A stretch of 6,511 bases of DNA, from NCBI GenBank assembly GCA_913044255.1, contig CAJWOI010000159.1:1-6511 (forward strand), in the 5' to 3' direction. The notes below the pieces were generated by a model. The model worked only from the letters and a program-made list of their open reading frames with translations, had not been told where the DNA came from and did no database searches. Of this stretch, positions 1-6,007 are shown in pieces. Origin of the DNA: an uncultured Alphaproteobacteria bacterium. GTDB taxonomy: Bacteria; Pseudomonadota; Alphaproteobacteria; UBA7887. A program made the position numbers and the translations under genes. Each line of letters opens with the position of its first letter. The stretch's first letter is position 1.

Positions 1-705
1 TCCGACCTTCGGCAGACAAACGTACCGGCAACCGGGAATTTTGGCGGCCATTTTTTCCATCATTGTCGCAGCGGCTGTTGTGTCTGTCTCGCCGGCAATT
101 GCCAATGTGGGCACCCGAATATTCGGAAGATTCGTGCGTTGCTCGAACGTGATGATGCATTCAATAGCGGCCCGATACACCTCAACGGGGACGTTGGCCA
201 TGCAATCGTGTGCGAGTCTTCTTCCACTTGCATCCGCGTCCGCTGACATCATCTTCCCAATCAGTTCGGTCGCAAGATCCCACATGGTAGTGCCGGCGGT
301 CAGAGGCGCGAGACGCTTTTCGACAAAACTTTTTTGAAAATCTGCATCACGCCTTCCGAAAGCCGGACTTGTCGCCGACAATGTAAGAGAATGGAGCCTG
401 TTTTGTTGTGCCACCGCAAACTCTTGTGCCACCATTCCACCCATGGAGTGGCCCACCAAATGGACCTTCTCCCAATCTCGGTCGTCAAGTAAAGCCAGCA
501 AAGAGTCCGCTAGAAATGGAAAAGACATATTTTCAAGCGGGATGCTTTCCCCATAACCTGGCATATTCCAGGCAACAGCCCTGTATTTCGAGGAAAATCT
601 TTCGATCTGCGGTACCCAGCTACGGGCGCCACCCCCTACCCCATGAAGAAGCAGGACAGCCTCGCCGCTCGATCCCTTTTCTATATAGTCCGGAACCTGG
701 CTCAA
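1..705 (-). CDS. alpha/beta-hydrolase, probable N-formylmaleamate deformylase (3' end off the window)
   Basis: The first 235 residues are present and the reading frame leaves the window at base 1. Visible alpha/beta-hydrolase parts are an oxyanion-hole loop HGVGGG (residues 21-26), NMPGYGES (47-54) where hydrolases usually have DxRGxGxS, the nucleophile elbow GHSMGG with Ser87, and a canonical acid loop AGETD with Asp208. The last two residues are V-G, so the catalytic His of the usual GH motif would be the next codon outside. The start is TTG at 703-705, overlapping the TGA of nicX (TTGA), with a purine-rich AGGGGG about 8 bases upstream; no ATG gives an intact N-terminus. Its place directly after nicX suggests the next step, hydrolysis of N-formylmaleamate to maleamate and formate (the NicD role), in the cytoplasm. 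The sequence also resembles 3-oxoadipate enol-lactonase-type hydrolases, and it does not look like a close NicD orthologue. The fold is certain; the substrate is inferred from context. Confidence 0.85.
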   Translation of the reverse strand, partial: MSQVPDYIEKGSSGEAVLLLHGVGGGARSWVPQIERFSSKYRAVAWNMPGYGESIPLENMSFPFLADSLLALLDDRDWEKVHLVGHSMGGMVAQEFAVAQQNRLHSLTLSATSPAFGRRDADFQKSFVEKRLAPLTAGTTMWDLATELIGKMMSADADASGRRLAHDCMANVPVEVYRAAIECIITFEQRTNLPNIRVPTLAIAGETDTTAAATMMEKMAAKIPGCRYVCLPKVG

Positions 706-1748
706 GATAAATCCCCCTGCAATCGCCCATTCTCGACAACTACAATGCCATCGAGTCCAATCGTGCAATGCCGAAGAGGCAAATCGAAGTGGCCTAGCGT
801 ATAACGCTTGGCAGCTTCATTTGCTCCGGTTGAGTACAGGAAATTTCCAGCAAATGCCCGTAACTCTGTCCCGTTGATATCCTGCTTATCGTACATGGTA
901 AGTGCATCCCAACGAGCAGCCTGATTCATGCCCCAACCTACATGGGATACCGCGTACGCTTCACGATCTCCCCATGCAGAGATATATTCTCGGAAAAGGT
1001 CTGCATCGACCCCGGAGCCAGCAATATGGGTCACGTAGTCTTCTTCGATCTGAAAAGTAATCGGGCTCTCCAGATAACGTTTGAATGTAAGGTTTACGTC
1101 GCCCACATCCATCACTAGCGTGCCATTTACGGTTCCAGCCTTCGGAAAACACAGGACCAGTCCACCAGGCCAATGGGCAACATTCCCGGGGCGATCGCAA
1201 TACCCCCAAACGCCGGTACCCGAGGTGTCGGTAATATCTATCTTCAAGTCTGTGCCTGCATCCGACTGCACAGTCATAAAATCAGCTCGGGATAACATTT
1301 TAATCCCCGCCTTGACCTTAGGTGTCAGAAGTGGGTCCGGAACAAGCCGCTCCAGGACATCCGGATGCTCGTTCGACACCATCATCAACCGGGCACCTTC
1401 CTTCAAAATATGCGGTAATTCTGGTGCGTGGAGCATTCCTTCAATCGTGCAGTCAACAACGATTGTTGAGCTGGCAAGTGCCGTTATCACAGGTTGTATA
1501 CCCTGGACGGCATTCGACGCACCGGTCGAACGAACAGGAACTGGCGTATTCTGCGGGGGTGTAGTTAGTTGGACGTGAAATACTTTGGCGCCAAGCCTGT
1601 AGAGCGCCAGTTCAGCAAGATGGACATTGATTTCACGAGATTGAGTTTCCGAAAGTATGGCCGCAGTATCCCCCGACTTTACTTTGCAGAGCTCAAAAAC
1701 TGAGACAAACATGTCAATCCATTTAGCCTCCAAGCGGTCAGAGAACAT
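702..1748 (-). CDS. nicX: 2,5-dihydroxypyridine 5,6-dioxygenase
   Basis: This 348-residue protein closely follows Pseudomonas putida NicX (about 350 aa), the Fe(II) extradiol-type dioxygenase that cleaves 2,5-dihydroxypyridine to N-formylmaleamate and has an aminopeptidase-like (M29) fold. Shared blocks include LVMDVGD, the SHVGWG segment (His269), the AFAGNFLYSTG segment, and GHFDLPLRHC (His320, Asp322). The His / His-x-Asp set corresponds to the iron ligands reported for NicX (His265, His318, Asp320). A GTG at 1808 would add 20 residues. ATG at 1746-1748 is preferred because a strong AAGGAGGT sits 8 bases before it and the resulting length matches the family. The stop overlaps the start of the downstream hydrolase by 4 bases, implying translational coupling in one operon. 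No NicR-type operator or convincing promoter could be recognised upstream. The same step is also used in nicotine and hydroxypyridine degradation, so the starting compound of the pathway remains open. Confidence 0.93.
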   Translation of the reverse strand: MFSDRLEAKWIDMFVSVFELCKVKSGDTAAILSETQSREINVHLAELALYRLGAKVFHVQLTTPPQNTPVPVRSTGASNAVQGIQPVITALASSTIVVDCTIEGMLHAPELPHILKEGARLMMVSNEHPDVLERLVPDPLLTPKVKAGIKMLSRADFMTVQSDAGTDLKIDITDTSGTGVWGYCDRPGNVAHWPGGLVLCFPKAGTVNGTLVMDVGDVNLTFKRYLESPITFQIEEDYVTHIAGSGVDADLFREYISAWGDREAYAVSHVGWGMNQAARWDALTMYDKQDINGTELRAFAGNFLYSTGANEAAKRYTLGHFDLPLRHCTIGLDGIVVVENGRLQGDLS

Positions 1749-1852
1749 AGCCCAGTACCTCCTTGCGTTTCGCCATATACTTTTACCGGATTGTCCTTGG
1801 GCGTGCACCTCAACAAAAGCAACAGGTTCTGCGATTTCCTCATTAATACAAT

Positions 1853-1878
1853 AAAAAAGGGCGCCCCCTGAGGGCAGC
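1853..1878 (-). terminator. intrinsic terminator, minus strand
   Basis: Read on the minus strand, GC plus GCCC pairs with GGGC plus GC around a short loop (arms at 1861-1866 and 1872-1878, one bulged base). It is followed after two C residues by six T (bases 1853-1858 read in reverse). It would end minus-strand transcripts arriving from the spacer, ahead of nicX. It lies just after the tRNA-derived repeat, the place where an intact tRNA gene would keep its own terminator. Confidence 0.6.
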
Positions 1879-1882
1879 TCTG

Positions 1883-1944
1883 TTTATCGGGGAAAGGTTA
1901 GTTGAAAGGGAAGGATTTGAATCTCCGCGCTTCAGGTTGTGAGC
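1883..1944 (-). repeat. degenerate 3' half of initiator tRNA (tRNA-fMet), copy A
   Basis: On the minus strand the sequence runs GCTCACAACCTGAAG (anticodon loop region) through TTCAAATCC (T-loop) to CAACTA at the acceptor end (1899-1944), in the same order and spacing as an initiator tRNA. An intact gene would have GCTCATAACC, TTCAAATCC and CAACCA. The anticodon CAT has become CAC, the T-stem has a mismatch, CCA has become CTA, and no 5' half (acceptor, D arm) precedes it. It therefore cannot be a working tRNA. The similarity to copy B continues past the tRNA end to base 1883. Confidence 0.7.
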
Positions 1945-2004
1945 ATGCGGGGATGATATGTCACTATATATTTCTGTATACATCGATAAGCAGGTGACAG
2001 CAGG

Positions 2005-2093
2005 ATTGGCCTCGCCTTTTCCCCTGTTTAGAAAAAGGCGAGGAAGCATTGGTCACGGTTATGGAGGGAGAGCTCTAAACGTGAGGCCAATGC
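2005..2093. repeat. nested inverted repeats with alternative pairings
   Basis: Hairpin 1 is CCTCGCCTTTT (2010-2020) with AAAAGGCGAGG (2033-2043), 11 perfect pairs and a 12-base loop. Hairpin 2 is GCATTGG...CACG (2046-2057) with CGTG...CCAATGC (2080-2093), 11 pairs with a small asymmetric bulge. A third, longer-range pairing is ATTGGCCTC (2005-2013) with GAGGCCAAT (2083-2091), 9 perfect pairs, which competes with both. An 8-base palindrome AGAGCTCT lies in the loop of hairpin 2. No T-tract follows, so these are not simple terminators. Function is unknown; the end of a small mobile element or a structured RNA are both possible. Confidence 0.65.
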
Positions 2094-2295
2094 TATGCGA
2101 CCCTGCCCGACGCGTGTGACTGACTTGTTACCGAGCGGTTACACGATCTGGTTGGAACACTTCCACTTGAGGTACTGCAAGCCCTGCCCAGATCAAAAAA
2201 ATAGGTAGGTTAGATGTATTGCTTCATGACTGGACATCCTCGGCCCTCTTCTAACGTTCGTCCCAGAAGTGGGTTCATTTAAAGTGTTCAGGTTG

Positions 2296-3582
2296 TTATT
2301 CGGCCGCATGTTTGAATTGGACTTCTTCTGTGCTATCTGCGAGCGCTGTGGTTGCGGAGGCCCCACCTTTGACAGCAACAGATACCGCATCGAACCATCC
2401 AGCACCAACTTCCCGCTGATGGCGATGGGCAGTATAACCATCAGCTTCAGCAGCAAATTCGATATTCTGTAGTTTGGCATAGGCCGCCATACCTTGGTCT
2501 TTATAGGCGCGCGCCAATTCAAACATGCCGTAATTTAGTGAATGGAATCCGGCCAGGGTAATGAACTGGAACTTATAGCCCATTTTGCCGATCTCCCTTT
2601 GGAAACGTGCAATATCAGGAGCGGACAAGTTTGCTGACCAATTGAAAGACGGGCTGCAATTATAGGCAAGCAGCTGATCTGGGTAGTTGGCGCGAATTGC
2701 AACGGAGAATGCCTCTGCTTGTGCCAGATCAGGTGTCGATGTTTCCATCCATAGGAGATCTGCATAGGGGGCAAAGGCGCAACCGCGTGTGACACATCTA
2801 TCAAAGGCATCCCGGTCATCTAATCTATAAAAGCCTTCCGCCGTACGTTCTCCTGAAATAAATGGCTTGTCACGCGAGTCCACATCCGAGGTAATTAACT
2901 TGGCACTTTCCGCATCTGTGCGTGCCATGATCACGGTAGACACCCCGGCACAGTCAGCTGCCAGGCGCGCGGCATTCAAATTCGTAATAGCTTGCTGAAC
3001 GGGAATGAGTACCTTGCCGCCCATGTGGCCACATTTTTTTTCAGAGGCCAACTGATCCTCAAAATGAACACCTGCAGCCCCTGCTTCAATATATGCGCGA
3101 GTTAACTCAAGCGCGTTGAGCGCACCACCAAAGCCAGCCTCACAGTCTCCGACAATTGGCGCAAACCAATCCCTTGATGGAATTCCACATTCTTGTGTTT
3201 CGATCTGGTCCGCACGCATTAATGTCCGGTTGATACGTCGTGCCAACTCAGGGCCAGAATTGGCTGGGTAGATTGATTGATCAGGGTACATTGATCCGGC
3301 CGTGTTGCTGTCAGCAGCGACCTGCCAGCCCGACAGGTAAATCGCCTTTAGCCCAGCACGCACCTGCTGCATGGCTTGATTGCCAGTCATCGCTCCCAAC
3401 GTATGGACGTAGTCTTCTGTGTTCAGCAGGTGCCACAATTTATCGGCGCCTCTGCGGGCAAGGGTGTGTTCAATCGCAACTGAACCAGACAATCTTTTTA
3501 CATCCTCCAGCGAATAATCACGCGCCGTATTTTCAAAACGGCCCTGTTCCGCGCTTGTCAATGACTCGAATTCACATCTCAT
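2296..3582 (-). CDS. aceA: isocitrate lyase
   Basis: This complete 428-residue protein is close in length and sequence to the E. coli enzyme (434 aa). It cleaves isocitrate to glyoxylate and succinate, the first step of the glyoxylate shunt used for growth on acetate and other C2-yielding compounds. The active-site signature KKCGHMGGK is at residues 182-190 with the catalytic Cys184. This separates it from 2-methylisocitrate lyase, which has KRCGH. Other family blocks are SGWQVAAD (84-91), GDCEAGFGG (145-153), HFEDQ (173-177), NCSPSFNW (308-315) and TLAGFH (342-347); the C-terminal GG-S-TTAL-STEE-QF region is also typical. The ATG is preceded by AGGAAG at good spacing. It is divergent from the ScfR-type regulator with a 235-bp AT-rich region between them, the arrangement expected when the regulator controls aceA. 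No malate synthase gene is visible nearby. There is no break or missing key residue. Confidence 0.96.
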   Translation of the reverse strand: MRCEFESLTSAEQGRFENTARDYSLEDVKRLSGSVAIEHTLARRGADKLWHLLNTEDYVHTLGAMTGNQAMQQVRAGLKAIYLSGWQVAADSNTAGSMYPDQSIYPANSGPELARRINRTLMRADQIETQECGIPSRDWFAPIVGDCEAGFGGALNALELTRAYIEAGAAGVHFEDQLASEKKCGHMGGKVLIPVQQAITNLNAARLAADCAGVSTVIMARTDAESAKLITSDVDSRDKPFISGERTAEGFYRLDDRDAFDRCVTRGCAFAPYADLLWMETSTPDLAQAEAFSVAIRANYPDQLLAYNCSPSFNWSANLSAPDIARFQREIGKMGYKFQFITLAGFHSLNYGMFELARAYKDQGMAAYAKLQNIEFAAEADGYTAHRHQREVGAGWFDAVSVAVKGGASATTALADSTEEVQFKHAAE

Positions 3583-3695
3583 TTCAAGCTTCCTGCCTGT
3601 TGTGTCGGTAAAACAGTTGCATCTTTTTCAAACCCATGTTGAACCGTTCTTGAGGTTACCGCTTATCAAGCAACCAGGAACAAAGCTAGTTAAAT

Positions 3696-3751
3696 AGTGT
3701 AATGAGATAAAAGTGTAATAATTTACACTCTTAAGTTGTAAAGTATTACAA
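3696..3751. promoter_or_regulatory. paired palindromic operators between aceA and scfR
   Basis: Palindrome 1 is AGTGTAA-TAAT-TTACACT (3712-3729) and palindrome 2 is TTGTAA-AGTA-TTACAA (3736-3751). Both are perfect, with 4-base spacers, and both contain the core TGTAA-N4-TTACA; their centres are 23 bp apart. A further half site AGTGTAAT stands at 3696-3703. The block is flanked by AT-rich DNA in the divergent intergenic region, so one bound regulator could affect both genes. These are seen directly; assigning them to the neighbouring ScfR-type protein is inference. Confidence 0.6.
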
Positions 3752-3764
3752 ACATATATATTTT
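3736..3764 (+). promoter_or_regulatory. possible sigma-70-like promoter for the regulator
   Basis: A TTGTAA element at 3736-3741 is followed by TATATT (3757-3762; 5 of 6 to the -10 consensus) at 15 bp, or by TATTTT (3759-3764) at 17 bp. Both lie upstream of the ATG at 3818. The putative -35 coincides with the left arm of palindrome 2, which would fit autorepression. The call rests on consensus resemblance only, in AT-rich DNA. Confidence 0.3.
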
Positions 3765-3817
3765 CAAAACATTCATCGAGGAGAGAAACTTAATAATCGC
3801 TAATTGGGAGGTGGCCT

Positions 3818-5242
3818 ATGGCGGAGCCCACATCAAGTAAAATTATTGCCGGCCACAAACTGCGACGCTTGCGCTCCAGCCTGAAGTTAACTCAGGCCAA
3901 AATGGCAGCTGAACTGGGCATTTCGGCCTCTTATCTTAATTTGCTTGAAAATAATGCGAGGCCCGTCACCGTACCGATTTTGTTCCGCCTTGGCCGGACT
4001 TATGACTTTGATCTGCGTGACTTCGCCGAAGATGATTCAGCGCGTCTGATCGCCATGCTGACAGAGGTTTTTGCAGACCAGGCACTTGAGGATGTTACCA
4101 TGTCGCGCCGTGATATCCGGCTTCTTTCCGACCAGCATCCCAATGCAGCAGCGGCGTTGATATCTCTTCACCGCAGCTACGATTTGATGCGAGATGCCGC
4201 GCATAAGGGCGAGCAGAAGGATGAAAATGTTCGTTCTCCGCGCCCAATAGAAAGAGTGCGGGAGTTTTTGGAAACGTCTGGTAATTATTTTACAGAACTA
4301 GAAGAGGCGGCTTCGAACTGCCTAAACGATGTTCGCCCTTCACCCGGCACGAAGCTGTATCAGCTGATCGGCCACCTGGAACAGAGGTACAGTATCACCA
4401 CCCGAATCATGCCTCAGGACGTAATGGGAAATATACTGCGGGAATTTGATCGCCATCGCAGTCAACTGCTTTTGTCCGAAAGTCTGAAAGAACCACAAAG
4501 GCTTTTCCAGATAGCTTCCCAGATCGGGTTATTAGGTTATCGTGATGTCATCGACAGCATCGTTACACGCGCCAAGTGCGATGATGAGGATACAGAAACC
4601 CTGCTGCGCATAGCCCTTTCCGGATATTTTGCGGGGTCTGTGATGATGCCCTATAGCGCATTCCGGAAGGCCGTTCAGACAACGCGTCATGATTTGGATG
4701 CGCTATCGAGCCGTTTTACAGCCAATTTCGAACAGGTCTGCCACCGCCTTACAACCCTCAGTCGGCCAGATGAGCGCGGCATTCCTTTCTTCTTTTTGCG
4801 TGTAGATGAAGCCGGGTACATTTCCAAAAGATTGTCTGCCGGCGGGATGGAATTTGCTCGTCATGGCGGTGGTTGCGGGCGCTGGATTCCTCATCAGGTC
4901 TTTCGCAACCCAGGTCAGATATCTGTTCAAGCAGCCAGCCTAGAAGAGGGGCAACAGCTGCTTACCATTGCACGCACATCAATGGCGCCTCGTACTCAGC
5001 CTGCTCACTACGGTACTCCAATTTATGCTGTAGCATTGGGGTGTGATCTGAAATTTGCCAAAGATATCTGCTATGCCGATATGTTTGTAAATCTAAAGAC
5101 ACCGGCTTTGACTCCCATCGGACTCGGTTGTCAGGTCTGCGAGCGGCAAAACTGCCAGCATCGGGGCAGTCCGCCGCGGGGCCATAAGTTGCGCTTTGAT
5201 ATTACCCGCCGCCATTCAGGTCTGTTTGACAGCTCCAGCTAA
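3818..5242 (+). CDS. ScfR/RamB-family XRE transcriptional regulator
   Basis: This 474-residue protein has the three-part build of short-chain fatty acyl-CoA regulators (RamB of Corynebacterium, PccR of Rhodobacter). Residues 10-66 form an XRE helix-turn-helix (QAKMAAELGISASYLNLLE at 26-45). Residues about 150-290 form an IrrE/M78-peptidase-like domain, with MMPYSAF at 276-282. Residues about 300-460 form the DUF2083 C-terminal domain, ending in the family cysteine motif GCQVCERQNC (Cys438, Cys441, Cys446) followed by a PP-G segment. The HExxH zinc-peptidase motif is absent: the equivalent stretch reads FQIASQIGLL (230-239), so the domain is probably a sensor rather than a protease. GGGAGGT lies just upstream of the ATG. 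Divergence from aceA and the palindromes between them suggest control of the glyoxylate shunt in response to acyl-CoA level. The ligand and the sign of regulation cannot be read from sequence. Confidence 0.9.
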   Translation: MAEPTSSKIIAGHKLRRLRSSLKLTQAKMAAELGISASYLNLLENNARPVTVPILFRLGRTYDFDLRDFAEDDSARLIAMLTEVFADQALEDVTMSRRDIRLLSDQHPNAAAALISLHRSYDLMRDAAHKGEQKDENVRSPRPIERVREFLETSGNYFTELEEAASNCLNDVRPSPGTKLYQLIGHLEQRYSITTRIMPQDVMGNILREFDRHRSQLLLSESLKEPQRLFQIASQIGLLGYRDVIDSIVTRAKCDDEDTETLLRIALSGYFAGSVMMPYSAFRKAVQTTRHDLDALSSRFTANFEQVCHRLTTLSRPDERGIPFFFLRVDEAGYISKRLSAGGMEFARHGGGCGRWIPHQVFRNPGQISVQAASLEEGQQLLTIARTSMAPRTQPAHYGTPIYAVALGCDLKFAKDICYADMFVNLKTPALTPIGLGCQVCERQNCQHRGSPPRGHKLRFDITRRHSGLFDSSS

Positions 5243-5447
5243 TCCGCCTCTAGAAATGCCGTACAACCCCAATAACACCCGCGGACGTGGGTCCGGTGGA
5301 TGAATCAACTTACCGTGTTCACGGAGAACTGGAAAAGTGGCTCCTCGCAAATCGATGATGGGCTGTTGATATGGTGCGTGCCCCAGCCATAGTCGCCGGA
5401 AATACGGCAAATACGCAAAGTAAAGTACTGGGCCGAGGTATATGAGT

Positions 5448-5777
5448 TCAGTTGGTGTAAGTCTCTCGGATAATGTAGCGTCCCTCCTCCTGATGGGTGA
5501 AGAAATCCCCTACGCGGGGATGCGACACCGGTTTACCACTCTCGTCCATCAGCAGGTTCTGCTCGGATACGTAGGCGATATAGCTCACCTCATCATTCTC
5601 AGCCAGAAGATGGTAAAAAGGCTGGTCCTTGCGCGGTCGCATATCCTCGGGAATCGACTGCCACCACTCCTCGGTGTTAGCAAATTCCGCGTCAACGTCG
5701 AAAATCACTCCGCGGAAAGGAAAGACGCGGTGGCGAACGATGTCGCCAATCTGGAACTTGGCAATCCTGATAGTCAT
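5448..5777 (-). CDS. hspQ: heat shock protein HspQ (YccV-like, hemimethylated-DNA-binding domain)
   Basis: This 109-residue protein consists almost entirely of the YccV/HspQ domain: KFQIGDIVRHRVFPFRGVIFDVD at the N-terminus (positions 7-29), EEWWQSIPE (36-44), RPRKDQPFYHLL (47-58) and YVSEQNLL (69-76). In E. coli the family member binds hemimethylated oriC DNA and acts as a Lon protease adaptor and substrate; it is a small cytoplasmic protein. The sequence is of the alphaproteobacterial type, clearly different from the enterobacterial one, and is a main clue to the host. The gene is convergent with the regulator, with 205 bp between the stops and no clear terminator. Its ribosome site is weak (TAAGG close to the ATG). 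No sigma-32 promoter could be recognised upstream. Confidence 0.93.
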   Translation of the reverse strand: MTIRIAKFQIGDIVRHRVFPFRGVIFDVDAEFANTEEWWQSIPEDMRPRKDQPFYHLLAENDEVSYIAYVSEQNLLMDESGKPVSHPRVGDFFTHQEEGRYIIRETYTN

Positions 5778-5795
5778 AACCTTACTCTAACTCTC

Positions 5796-5832
5796 GCAAT
5801 TGGGAATAAATATGGCAATTTTCTCGGCAATT
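5796..5832. repeat. three GCAATT repeats upstream of hspQ
   Basis: GCAATT occurs at 5796-5801, 5815-5820 and 5827-5832; the first and third lie in a longer near-repeat, TCTCG(G)CAATTG. The set is in the leader or promoter region of hspQ and could be protein-binding half sites, but spacing is irregular (19 and 12 bp) and the region is AT-rich, so chance is possible. Confidence 0.3.
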
Positions 5833-5859
5833 GAATGCATGACCCAAGAGGAGTGTTGA

Positions 5860-5923
5860 TTTATCGTGAATAGGTTGGTTGCGGGGGAAAAATTTCAACC
5901 TCAGACCTTCAGGTTATGAGCCT
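5860..5923 (-). repeat. degenerate 3' half of initiator tRNA (tRNA-fMet), copy B
   Basis: On the minus strand AGGCTCATAACCTGAAGGTC covers the anticodon stem-loop with anticodon CAT. It is followed at tRNA spacing by a T-loop-like stretch and by CCCCCGCAACCA (5876-5887 in reverse), an exact initiator-tRNA acceptor 3' end with CCA. Compared with an initiator tRNA recalled from memory, only about six of 47 positions differ, all in the extra/T-arm region. No D arm or 5' acceptor strand precedes it, so it is a fragment. It aligns with copy A over 62 bases without a gap (about 47 identical), including about 16 bases beyond the CCA end. Retention of the 3' half is what tyrosine-recombinase islands leave at tRNA attachment sites. 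Confidence 0.75.
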
Positions 5924-6007
5924 AGCGCTATTAAGCATTGATTCAATTCGTTGCATGGGATCGATTGTCTCGCCTGACTTATCCGTAATAGAAAAGGAAG
6001 GAGCGCA

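Larger units (their letters stand above)
1749..2295. other. 547-bp noncoding spacer between nicX and aceA
   Basis: No credible gene is present: the short open frames here have no recognisable product and no supporting ribosome site. It contains, from left to right, the nicX leader with its AAGGAGGT, a minus-strand terminator, a tRNA-derived repeat and a cluster of inverted repeats (each listed separately). The remainder, 2094-2295, lies just beyond the aceA stop. It shows only a 7-bp inverted repeat (GATCTGG 2145-2151 / CCAGATC 2188-2194) and a run of seven A at 2195-2201. No intrinsic terminator placed to serve aceA was found. Confidence 0.6.

Noticed and set aside
1081..1578. A 165-codon open frame on the plus strand
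   Set aside because: Antisense shadow of nicX, which has clear family identity on the other strand.
1749..1808. Longer nicX beginning at GTG 1808 (20 extra residues)
   Set aside because: The internal ATG has a near-perfect Shine-Dalgarno and gives the family length; the extra residues match nothing known in NicX.
1843..2049. Open minus-strand frame of 68 codons across the tRNA-derived repeat
   Set aside because: It reads through a terminator hairpin, a tRNA fragment and an inverted repeat, and the product has no protein-like features.
2145..2201. GATCTGG / CCAGATC inverted repeat next to a run of A, considered as a terminator for aceA
   Set aside because: On the minus strand the T-run comes before the hairpin, not after it, and the loop is 36 bases, so it does not fit an intrinsic terminator for aceA.
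5216..5447. An open minus-strand frame after hspQ, with a hydrophobic start and a proline-rich end
   Set aside because: Only a TTG start without a ribosome site, overlaps the 3' end of the regulator, and no recognisable family; about 70 open codons can arise by chance. Conservation in relatives would be needed.
5442..5834. A 130-codon open frame on the plus strand
   Set aside because: Antisense to hspQ over nearly its whole length, with no features of its own.
5876..5923. A functional initiator tRNA gene
   Set aside because: The acceptor 5' strand and D arm are missing, and the T-arm carries mismatches; only the 3' half is present.
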